Shown here in pieces: positions 44,029 through 51,448 of a stretch of DNA of 64,000 nt. Within the stretch, counting starts at the first letter, position 1; every line of letters starts with the position of its first letter. The stretch covers positions 1 through 64,000 of the forward strand of contig CAIMDZ010000071.1 in the NCBI GenBank assembly GCA_903839875.1, in the 5' to 3' direction. Origin of the DNA: an uncultured Bacteroidota bacterium (GTDB lineage Bacteria; Bacteroidota; Bacteroidia; Chitinophagales; Chitinophagaceae). The notes under the pieces were generated by a model. It was not told where the DNA came from and searched no databases. It saw only the letters and a program-made list of their open reading frames with translations. The position numbers and the translations under genes are program-made.

Positions 44029-44393
44029 TGAATGTGGAAATTGGTGAATTTGAAAATTTGAAAATGATTCAAGATAATGCAGACCCGCCCTTTGGGCGGG
44101 TTTTGTTTTAGCGCTGCCTTACATCATTCAGTATTTCCACCAGGCTTACTTTATGGAGCCTGTCTTTATGTATTGTTTTTAAATTTTGCAAAAATAAAGT
44201 CATCCTTTATAATTTCTAAAGTTTGACTTTATGAATACAAATAAATAATTAAATTTATTATACTTAATTTGCGTGTAGTTTCGTAACTTTCTGTCAGTTA
44301 GAAATCGTAAAATGGAAGTCGAGGGAGCCACAGAAGGTGGTGGCGTTGGGAATGTGAAAATGAGGGAATGTACTTTAATGCAAAATTATTCTT
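44029..44393. other. Intergenic region after gcvP
   Basis: Holds family B repeats (44025-44068), the gcvP terminator, and a tiny minus-strand frame of 31 codons (44108-44203, KDRLHKVSLVEILNDVRQR end) that may be a remnant but is too short to support. Another family B fragment lies at 44350-44366. Confidence 0.5.
44083..44109 (+). terminator. Rho-independent terminator of gcvP
   Basis: ACCCGCCC-TTT-GGGCGGGT followed by TTTGTTTT, 55 bp past the stop. Confidence 0.9.
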
Positions 44394-44594
44394 ATGCCGG
44401 AAAGGAAAATAATACGCGTGGTAAGAAAGGTACCTTTAAAAGAAGCTGACGACGATGATTGTGATCTGGAATATTGGTTGCAGCAGCCAGTGAGTAAAAG
44501 ATTAGAAGCAGTGACCTTTCTTATATCGCAATTATTGAAGCCCGGAGAACGAATGGATAAGACCTTTGTGAGAAAGTACAAGATGAAAAAATGA
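44394..44594 (+). CDS. Small protein of unknown function (EYWLQQPVSKRLEAV type)
   Basis: 66 residues, charged: MPERKIIRVVRKVPLKEADD, an acidic run, then LEYWLQQPVSKRLEAVTFLI. The pattern YW-x-x-x-P-x-x-x-RLEA-x-x-F(L) is one I associate with short Bacteroidota proteins placed before nucleotidyltransferase-type TA partners. No such partner follows here, so it may be an orphan. Assignment is weak. Confidence 0.4.
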   Translation: MPERKIIRVVRKVPLKEADDDDCDLEYWLQQPVSKRLEAVTFLISQLLKPGERMDKTFVRKYKMKK

Positions 44595-44710
44595 TGAGGC
44601 TTTGGTTATAGTACGCCTGATGGGATTTAGGAAACGAAGGGAATACGAGCTTTTGTACTTTGGTGCAGCCAAGTCTCTGAAAAACATACGTTGCGGAGAA
44701 GGCATTTTTT

Positions 44711-45121
44711 CTAGATTTTCATTTTTTCCTTCTCGAATTGCCATTTTATTCTGTCTGGAATTTGATCCCATACGTGCTGAGGAATCCCGAAGTCTTTTTC
44801 GAAAATCTTACCGCAGGAAACGGAATCCCAAAAAACAATGAAGAAATCGCCTTCGTGTATGAATTTCAACCAACCTTCAGCATAAAGTTGGTCGTTTTGG
44901 TCATAAACTGCTATACCAGAGAATTGATCTAATGATCCATCCAGGTAATCAGTACACTCACCTTCAATGCAACTTTGTGACCAATCGAATTTTAAACCTT
45001 TTACAGCGATACCATAATGCGCCAAATCAGCAAGGAGTTGAGTCTCAACTAATGATTTCAGGTTTGGACCCATTGTTTCTGCAAATCCTTGGCTAGTGTA
45101 ATCCGGAAGTAAATGGTCCAT
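44711..45121 (-). CDS. Hypothetical cytosolic protein
   Basis: 136 residues from ATG 45121 (a longer frame to 45175 adds a Cys/Leu stretch). Acidic, with FDWSQSCIEGECTDYLDGSL and DFFIVFWDSVSCG; ends in a helical basic tail. Its style resembles small immunity-type proteins, but no family is recognised. Ends close to the small plus-strand gene. Confidence 0.45.
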   Translation of the reverse strand: MDHLLPDYTSQGFAETMGPNLKSLVETQLLADLAHYGIAVKGLKFDWSQSCIEGECTDYLDGSLDQFSGIAVYDQNDQLYAEGWLKFIHEGDFFIVFWDSVSCGKIFEKDFGIPQHVWDQIPDRIKWQFEKEKMKI

Positions 45122-45183
45122 AATAAATAAAAGTAAGATACAACAAATTTTTGCGTTTTCACAGTTTAGGGTCAATTAAACTC

Positions 45184-47106
45184 CTACACTATACTCCCCA
45201 CCTTCACTCCAGCCATTTCCCTTACTGCGTCAGCAATGGCTTTGGCATCGTAGCCACATTCGCGGTGTAGTTCTTCGGGCTTGCCGTGCTCAACTATGCG
45301 GTCGGGAATGCCGAGGATTTTAATTTCGGGGGTGTAGTTGTGTTGTGCCATGAATTCGAGTATGGCGCTGCCAAAACCACCAACTACTGTGCCATCTTCC
45401 ACTGTCACGATCTTGTTATAGCGTTGCATTAATTCGTGGAGCATTACTTCGTCAAGCGGTTTTACAAAACGCATGTCGTAATGGGCGGGGTAGAGGTCCT
45501 CGGTAGCGAGGGATTTGCATGCGGCTACGGCAAAGTTGCCTGGGTGGCCTATAGTGAGTATGGCTACTTCCTGGCCGTCGCAAATTTTGCGGCCGGTGCC
45601 TGTTTCAATTTTCTCAAACGGGGTGCGCCATTGCGGCATCACACCTTGTCCGCGGGGGTAACGTATTACGAAGGGGTTTGTTGTTTCCGGCAATTGGGCT
45701 GTGTACATGAGGTTGCGCAGTTCCTGCTCGTTCATGGGTGCGGAAACGATCATGTTGGGGATACAACGCATATAGGCAATATCATAAGCCCCATGGTGTG
45801 TGGGGCCATCATCGCCAACAAGGCCTGCACGGTCAAGGCAGAAGATGACAGGCAGTTTTTGAATTGCTACATCATGTATTACCATATCGTAGGCGCGCTG
45901 CATGAATGTGCTGTAGATGTTGCAAAATACCTTTAAGCCCTGTGTAGCCATGCCTGCGCTGAGTGTTACGGCATGTTGCTCGGCTATACCAACATCAATG
46001 GCCCTGTCCGGCATAGCATCCATCATAAACTTGAGGGAGCAGCCGGAGGGCATAGCAGGCGTAATGCCCATAATAAGCGGGTTAGCGTTGGCCAATTCCA
46101 CTATGGTATGCCCGAAAACGTCCTGGTATTTGGGTGGCTCGGGTATGGTTATTATCTTTTTATTGATCTTGCCTGTGATCTTATCAAAGGTGCCCGGGGC
46201 GTGCCACAGGGTCTGGTCTTGCTCCGCAAGTTCGTAGCCCTTACCTTTTACTGTTTTTATATGCAGCAGTTTAGGGCCGGGAATGTCATTAAGTCCTTTT
46301 AAGGTTTCGGCAAGTTTAAGCACATTGTGTCCGTCAATAGGACCAAAGTAACGGAGTCCGAGCGCCTCGAAGAGGTTGCTGCTTTTGGAAACAACACCTT
46401 TTAATCCGGCTTCTATTTTAGAGGCCAGTCTCTGGAAGTCTTTGCTCGGTAATTTACCCAGCAGCTTCCAGACATCGTCACGGAATCTGTTGTAAGTATG
46501 AGAAGTAGTAATATCGGTAAGGTATTCTTTAAGGGCTCCTACATTAGGGTCTATTGACATGTTATTATCGTTAAGGATAATGAGGATATTAGCGCCGCTT
46601 ACTCCTGCATGATTCAGCGCTTCGAACGGAAGGCCTGCCGTCATGGCCCCATCGCCTATTACGGCTATGTGCCGGCGGTAGGTTTCGCCTTTATATTTTG
46701 AGGCAACGGCCATACCAAGCGCGGCAGAAATAGATGTGGACGAGTGCCCAACCCCGAATGCATCATAAGGGCTCTCGCTTCTCTTTGGGAATCCGCTGAT
46801 GCCGCCATATTTACGGTTGGTATGAAAAACACTCCGGCGACCGGTAAGGATTTTGTGACCGTAAGCCTGGTGACCTACGTCCCAAACGAGTTGGTCGTCC
46901 GGGGTATTGAAAACGTAATGCAGGGCCACGGTAAGTTCTACAACACCGAGGCTGGCCCCGAAATGGCCGCCATGCACGCTAACGCAATCAATAATAAACT
47001 GCCTCAACTCATTACAAACCTGGCCAAGCTGGTTCTTATTCAGCTTTTTCAAGTCAACCGGTGTATTTATCTGGCTAAGCAGCGGCCCTGCAGCTATTTC
47101 TTCCAT
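45184..47106 (-). CDS. dxs: 1-deoxy-D-xylulose-5-phosphate synthase
   Basis: 640 residues from the ATG at 47106; a GTG two codons upstream is also in frame. It joins pyruvate and glyceraldehyde-3-phosphate to DXP with thiamine diphosphate, the entry to the MEP isoprenoid pathway. Visible: GGHFGASLGVVELTVALHYVF with the substrate His, DVGHQAYGHKILTGR, the ThDP motif GDGAMTAG to NDNNMSID, DRAGLVGDDGPTHHGAYD and ATLSAGMA-like HAVTLSAGMA. Single gene, divergent from TA locus 3. Confidence 0.97.
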   Translation of the reverse strand: MEEIAAGPLLSQINTPVDLKKLNKNQLGQVCNELRQFIIDCVSVHGGHFGASLGVVELTVALHYVFNTPDDQLVWDVGHQAYGHKILTGRRSVFHTNRKYGGISGFPKRSESPYDAFGVGHSSTSISAALGMAVASKYKGETYRRHIAVIGDGAMTAGLPFEALNHAGVSGANILIILNDNNMSIDPNVGALKEYLTDITTSHTYNRFRDDVWKLLGKLPSKDFQRLASKIEAGLKGVVSKSSNLFEALGLRYFGPIDGHNVLKLAETLKGLNDIPGPKLLHIKTVKGKGYELAEQDQTLWHAPGTFDKITGKINKKIITIPEPPKYQDVFGHTIVELANANPLIMGITPAMPSGCSLKFMMDAMPDRAIDVGIAEQHAVTLSAGMATQGLKVFCNIYSTFMQRAYDMVIHDVAIQKLPVIFCLDRAGLVGDDGPTHHGAYDIAYMRCIPNMIVSAPMNEQELRNLMYTAQLPETTNPFVIRYPRGQGVMPQWRTPFEKIETGTGRKICDGQEVAILTIGHPGNFAVAACKSLATEDLYPAHYDMRFVKPLDEVMLHELMQRYNKIVTVEDGTVVGGFGSAILEFMAQHNYTPEIKILGIPDRIVEHGKPEELHRECGYDAKAIADAVREMAGVKVGSIV

Positions 47107-47376
47107 TCCCACTATATAATAACTTACAAAATTAAATAAAATAGTAACGTCCTCCTAAAAACTGGTATAAAAACCATCTGTGTGAGTACAAAGATTTACT
47201 TTTCAGTTGCAAATATTGGGCCAAGGTGGCGTTTTGGAGTGGGAAATGGGGTTAAATAAAGTTAATGGGATGAAATTTACTTCAGGTGCAAATAAATTGA
47301 TTTTATTCCTTTGCTTAGGCTGACTGTGACAAAATGTAAAATTGGTTTCGTAACTTCGGGTATAGGAAAATCGGAT

Positions 47377-47601
47377 ATGAACGGATATTATTTTATACGT
47401 GTTAAAAAAGATTATGCAACGGCAGTAATCGAAGATCTTGAAAAAATGGATGCTGTGGAATTATTAGAGGCAGACGATAACGAGATACCTGAATGGCAAA
47501 AAAAAGAGGTTTTGTCGCGGTTGCAGGCCCTGAAAGAAAACCCTGAAAGCGGGGTTGACTGGGACACAGCGATGAAAAGAATAAAGCAAATGGGAAAATG
47601 A
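47377..47601 (+). CDS. Antitoxin of TA locus 3
   Basis: 74 residues from ATG 47377, which has AGGAAA at 47364-47369 as a ribosome site; the longer frame from 47311 adds an unlikely extension. The C-terminus IPEWQKKEVLSRLQALKENPE then SGVDWDTAMKRI is the W-x-x-x-VL-x-RL...-x-x-W-x-A helix/turn of addiction-module antitoxins. Paired with the toxin 116 bp downstream. The N-terminus differs from those of loci 1 and 2. Confidence 0.65.
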   Translation: MNGYYFIRVKKDYATAVIEDLEKMDAVELLEADDNEIPEWQKKEVLSRLQALKENPESGVDWDTAMKRIKQMGK

Positions 47602-47717
47602 AACGACCATGCTAAAGTCGAAAATTTGCACACAGAGGAATGAAAATCCCGCTGTAGAATAAGTTAATGATGTTGATGGGAGTTCCATCCGGCAATTGGA
47701 AAGACAAAAAATTTCGG

Positions 47718-48008
47718 ATGAAAAAATACAAGATCATTTTTTCTGATAGAGCGTTGCTGGATATCGAAGAAACGGTCGCCTATTATAATGAACAAAAGGC
47801 GGGCCTGGGAAAAAGATTTGCAAACGAAGTTCATAAGACACTGAATTCCATCAAAAAAAATCCCTTTTACGCTGCTGTCAGGTATGAAGATATAAGATGC
47901 GCAGTGGTAAGTGTTTTCCCTTATCTTATTCATTACGAAATTGAAATCGCTATGAATTCGGTGAGAATTGTTTCGGTTTTTAATACGTTCAGGAAGGAGT
48001 TGTGGTAG
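47718..48008 (+). CDS. ParE/RelE-type toxin (TA locus 3)
   Basis: 96 residues from ATG 47718, preferred to the 47667 start because the fold begins KKYKIIFSDRALLDIEETVA. The rest is canonical ParE-like: YYNEQKAGLGKRFANEVHKT, IKKNPFYAAVRYEDIRCAVV, FPYLIHYEIE and VRIVSVFNTFRKELW. The second half closely resembles the toxin of locus 2. Gap to the antitoxin is larger than in the other loci. Confidence 0.8.
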   Translation: MKKYKIIFSDRALLDIEETVAYYNEQKAGLGKRFANEVHKTLNSIKKNPFYAAVRYEDIRCAVVSVFPYLIHYEIEIAMNSVRIVSVFNTFRKELW

Positions 48009-48075
48009 AAGAATTGGCAACTTAGCCGAAGATAAGCCATTCGCAGTTACCTTTGCAGTTAATTTTCGCTAAAAA

Positions 48076-49029
48076 ATGAAGTATTTCCGTTCATATCCAT
48101 GGGGTTTGCAATTAATACTGTTTCTGCTGTTGATCTTTTCCATGATGCTATTCGCAGGCTTTATGGCATTAACGCTCCTTCCGAAATTTACAGGGTATTA
48201 TTATGAGCAATTGCTCGATATAAATGAACTAAGCCCGGTTACACTTATAAATACTGCCGTAATGGTGCAGGGGTTTGGGAGTTTATTTGTTTTTCTGATC
48301 CCTGCCTTCCTTTTTGCTTATCTCACGCATCCAAAACCAGCAGAATACCTGGGTTTAAAACCCGCGGGTAAGCCTGTACAATTGGTTCTGGTAATATTGA
48401 TCATGCTGGGGGCAATGCCTGTATTACAACTGATAGAAGGTTTGATCAGCCATATTAATTTTGGTGCAGCAGTAAGGAAAGAACAGGCTGCAAATGACCA
48501 TATGATGAATGCCTACCTGATAATGCCTTCTTTTGCGGCATTTATCAGGGCGTTTATTGTGATTGCCATAATACCGGCCATAGGAGAAGAAATGTTTTTC
48601 AGGGGAGTACTGATGCGGTTTGCTAAAAAACGTAGCAGGAATATGTTGCTTCCCATTGTATTTACCGCTGTTATTTTCTCCTACTCCCATACAAATATTT
48701 ATGGATATTTGTCTATTTTCCTTGCCGGGGTGCTTCTTGCTGTTATCTATTACCTCACCGGTTCGCTGTTGTGCAGTATTCTGGCCCATATGTTTTTTAA
48801 TGGTTTCCAGGTAATCCTGACGTATATGAACAATACGAACGCAACTGTTAAATCATTTTTGGATAACAATGCCATGCCCTTTTATTTTGTAATAATAGGT
48901 GCGGCACTTTTCAGTGGTTCATTTTACCTGTTGTTAAAAAACAAGACCCCGCTACCCGAAAACTGGACAGATGATTTTCCGCCGGAGGAAAAAAAGGATG
49001 AGGAATGGGATTTTATGAGCAAGGGTTAA
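48076..49029 (+). CDS. CPBP-family intramembrane metalloprotease (CAAX protease type)
   Basis: 317 residues with about eight membrane helices. The CPBP/Abi signature is present: EExxxR in AIGEEMFFRGVLMRF, FSYSHTN with the metal-binding His, and HMFFNGFQVI. Family members process prenylated or membrane proteins or act in bacteriocin immunity; the substrate is unknown. The acidic C-terminal tail (DFPPEEKKDEEWDF) is cytosolic. It is 25 bp before cdsA and may be co-transcribed. Confidence 0.88.
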   Translation: MKYFRSYPWGLQLILFLLLIFSMMLFAGFMALTLLPKFTGYYYEQLLDINELSPVTLINTAVMVQGFGSLFVFLIPAFLFAYLTHPKPAEYLGLKPAGKPVQLVLVILIMLGAMPVLQLIEGLISHINFGAAVRKEQAANDHMMNAYLIMPSFAAFIRAFIVIAIIPAIGEEMFFRGVLMRFAKKRSRNMLLPIVFTAVIFSYSHTNIYGYLSIFLAGVLLAVIYYLTGSLLCSILAHMFFNGFQVILTYMNNTNATVKSFLDNNAMPFYFVIIGAALFSGSFYLLLKNKTPLPENWTDDFPPEEKKDEEWDFMSKG

Positions 49030-49054
49030 AAAACGTATCTTTAAATTGATTTCA

Positions 49055-49882
49055 ATGCCACTAAACGTACCAGTATTTTTTACCCGCCTTGCCAGTTCCG
49101 TTGTTTTTGTGGCTGTTATGCTTACCGGGCTGCTGTGGCACGACCGGGCATTTGTAATACTCATCTGTCTTATTAACATCCTGTGCCTGCGGGAGTACTT
49201 CATCCTGCTTCAAAAAATGGAGCCGGATACTTACTGGCCGGAATGGTTGCCGAATGTGGTGCAGGTTACCAGCCTGATCATCATTATTCCATGCTACAGG
49301 AAAGAAGCTTTTATGGAATTCACCTATATTTTCTGGACGGCGCTGCCGCTCATACCGGTATTGCTGCTGCTGGTAAGTATCATGTCAAAAAGGATATCGC
49401 TTTTTGCTGTGCTTCAGGCTTTGGGTGGACTGCTGTATATCACCTTACCCATGATCATGTTATTATTCATGAGGCTGCATTCTTTTATTTTTCCGCTTGC
49501 ACTGATCTGCCTGATCTGGTCGAACGATACTATGGCCTACCTGGTAGGATCATTTTTCGGTAAAACACAATTTTCAGCCATTTCTCCTAAAAAAACGTGG
49601 GAAGGTACCTTGGGCGGAGCCCTGGTTACCATTATTGCTGCTGTTTTATTCGGCCATTTTTCACATATTTTCAGAATAGCCGACTGGGCCATACTGGCTT
49701 TGTGCGCAACGGTGGCAGGTACTATGGGCGACCTGATGGAATCGAAGCTGAAACGAATGGCTGAGGTGAAAGACTCCGGCGCGCTTATGCCTGGCCATGG
49801 TGGCGCACTTGACAGGTTTGATTCGTTGCTGATAGCAACCCCTTTTGCTTTTGCATACGTTATTTATTTTATGCCGGTCTAA
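49055..49882 (+). CDS. cdsA: Phosphatidate cytidylyltransferase
   Basis: 275 residues from ATG 49055 (the frame at 49046 begins TTG). It makes CDP-diacylglycerol from phosphatidate and CTP in the inner membrane. The family signature S-x-LKR-x4-KD-x-G-x2-x-P-GHGG-x-DR-D is complete: ESKLKRMAEVKDSGAL and MPGHGGALDRFDS. SPKKTWEGTLGG is also present. About eight membrane helices. Followed by psd, so the pair supplies phospholipid head-group synthesis. Confidence 0.95.
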   Translation: MPLNVPVFFTRLASSVVFVAVMLTGLLWHDRAFVILICLINILCLREYFILLQKMEPDTYWPEWLPNVVQVTSLIIIIPCYRKEAFMEFTYIFWTALPLIPVLLLLVSIMSKRISLFAVLQALGGLLYITLPMIMLLFMRLHSFIFPLALICLIWSNDTMAYLVGSFFGKTQFSAISPKKTWEGTLGGALVTIIAAVLFGHFSHIFRIADWAILALCATVAGTMGDLMESKLKRMAEVKDSGALMPGHGGALDRFDSLLIATPFAFAYVIYFMPV

Positions 49883-49936
49883 TATCATTATAAGCACCTT
49901 TATTTTTAATTACCTTTACTGTCCAATATTCTTACT

Positions 49937-50605
49937 ATGCGCATACACCGTGAAGGATACCGTTACATAATAGCAGCAACCATCATCTGGATAGGTTTGG
50001 CGTGGCTGCTGGTACGTTTTATTCCGAATTCATTATTCTGGCTGCAGGCGGTCATTACTTTCCTGCTTTTCCTGGTATGGGCATGGGTGGTGGCTTTCTT
50101 CAGAATACCATCGAGGAATTTTGTGCATGGAGAGAACAAAATAATAGCACCGGCTGATGGGAAAGTAGTTGTTATTGAAGAAACCTATGAGCCTGAATAT
50201 TTTAAGGCTAACCGCCTGCAGGTTTCCATATTTATGTCGCCGGTAAATGTGCATGTGAACCGTAACCCGGTAAGTGGTGTTATCAAATACATGAAATACC
50301 ATAAAGGCAAGTACCTTGTGGCATGGCACCCGAAATCTTCGACCGAGAATGAACGCACTACACTGGTGATAGGCAATGACAGAGGTGATATTTTGCTGCG
50401 CCAGATAGCGGGCGCTATGGCCAGGAGAATCAAATTTTATGTACAGGAAAATGACATAGTAAAGCAGAATGAAGAGTTTGGTTTCATCCGCTTCGGGTCG
50501 CGTGTGGACTTGTTTTTACCCTTGGGAACTCAAGTAGATGTGAGCATAGGGGATAGCGTAAAGGGTGGGGTGACGGTGATTGCTGAATTCACCCCAAACC
50601 CCTGA
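49937..50605 (+). CDS. psd: Phosphatidylserine decarboxylase, short type
   Basis: 222 residues. It converts phosphatidylserine to phosphatidylethanolamine; the pyruvoyl group is formed by self-cleavage at Gly-Ser in FIRFGSRVDLFLP. IAPADGKVVVIEE, FMSPVNVHVNRNPVSG and the two N-terminal membrane helices fit the short PSD family found in Bacteroidota. The terminal EFTPNP is encoded by the CACCCCAAACCCCTGAACCC repeat. Lies 54 bp after cdsA. Confidence 0.95.
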   Translation: MRIHREGYRYIIAATIIWIGLAWLLVRFIPNSLFWLQAVITFLLFLVWAWVVAFFRIPSRNFVHGENKIIAPADGKVVVIEETYEPEYFKANRLQVSIFMSPVNVHVNRNPVSGVIKYMKYHKGKYLVAWHPKSSTENERTTLVIGNDRGDILLRQIAGAMARRIKFYVQENDIVKQNEEFGFIRFGSRVDLFLPLGTQVDVSIGDSVKGGVTVIAEFTPNP

Positions 50606-50622
50606 ACCCCTAAAGGGAAACC
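50588..50622. repeat. Gene-end repeat, family D, at the psd stop
   Basis: TTCACCCCAAACCCCTGAA then CCCCTAAAGGGAAACC. Overlaps the last psd codons and TGA. Same core as 29476-29515. Confidence 0.7.
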
Positions 50623-50801
50623 TACTATTGAGCTGTTTATTTTAATCTCAACTGAAGTTTTTTTATTGGGCTAATTTGATCTTTACATTGTTGACCTGCA
50701 AACTCCCGCGACATACATGGTTGATAACGCATGTTAGTAACACTCATATTCAAATAAAATATTAACATTAGTTTATTTATACTATAATTGTATAAATTCC
50801 G

Positions 50802-50809
50802 TATCTTCG
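50802..50809 (+). promoter_or_regulatory. Likely -7 box of the Cys-rich small gene
   Basis: TATCTTCG, one mismatch to TAnnTTTG, 20 bp before the ATG. Confidence 0.4.
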
Positions 50810-50829
50810 CATTCTAAAATTGCTAAAAA

Positions 50830-51039
50830 ATGAAAAAACTCACGTTATTGTTAGCTGTAGCTATGATGTTGACCGGTGGTGCATTTGCACAGGAAAAATC
50901 ATGCTGCAAGAAGAAAGGCGAGCATTGCACTAAATCTTCTGCTTGTTGCAAAGACAAGAAAAATTGCAAACACGAATGCAGCAAAGAGAGCAAAGAAAGC
51001 ACTCCTGCAAAAACAGAACCAGCCAAGAAAAGTTCTTAG
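50830..51039 (+). CDS. Small secreted Cys/Lys-rich protein
   Basis: 69 residues. Clear signal peptide (MKKLTLLLAVAMMLTGGAFAQ), then 48 residues with eight cysteines (KSCCKKKGEHCTKSSACCKD, KKNCKHECSKE) and a Lys/Ser/Pro tail. Short leader with -7 box, and a very strong hairpin begins at the stop codon, so it is probably a stand-alone, well-defined transcript. The CC/C-K pattern suggests metal or copper binding, but no family is recognised. Confidence 0.7.
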   Translation: MKKLTLLLAVAMMLTGGAFAQEKSCCKKKGEHCTKSSACCKDKKNCKHECSKESKESTPAKTEPAKKSS

Positions 51040-51094
51040 GAACGTTGACAAAATAAGTTCCACCATATTGCGAAGTTATTTTGTCATCGTTCCT
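51038..51094. repeat. Long inverted repeat of the TAGGAACG-GACAAAATAA element
   Basis: AGGAACGTTGACAAAATAA (51038-51056) and TTATTTTGTCATCGTTCCT (51076-51094), 18 of 19 bp paired with a 19-nt loop. The left arm begins inside the TAG stop of the Cys-rich gene. A third single copy lies at 7686-7709. Confidence 0.85.
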
Positions 51095-51119
51095 TAAGCA
51101 ATATTCTTTATTGCAAAAT

Positions 51120-51200
51120 AAATAGTCCCCTGTTTGCGGGACTATTTGTGTTATAAAAAATTGCCCCGGAGAGGTAGCACATTTCTTCCGGGGCTTTTGT
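51120..51200 (+). terminator. Two consecutive hairpins after the Cys-rich gene
   Basis: AAATAGTCCC-ctgtttgc-GGGACTATTT (51120-51147) and GCCCCGGA-17 nt-TCCGGGGC followed by TTTTGTGG (about 51163-51200). The second has the better U-run and is the likelier terminator. The rest of the gap to 51448 shows no gene. Confidence 0.6.
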
Positions 51201-51448
51201 GGTACAGATACAGGTTCGTTTGATATAGGCTGTACTCCTTACCCGTAATAGCTTTTTCTCATCTTTTGCGCGCCATTATGCTTGCAGTGGCTGTTTTTTC
51301 CGAAAGGCCGGATTTACCCCGCCCTGCATCATTTTTTTGATATGGCAAGGCATATTCACCCATAATGGGTGATTTGCAATATGCTGACAGAAATATTAAT
51401 CCGGTTGTCTAAAATAAACCGTCATATGTGTTAATTTCACAGTGAATT

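Noticed and set aside
44602-44841. 79-residue plus-strand frame
   Set aside because: Lies opposite the better-supported minus-strand gene 44711-45121.
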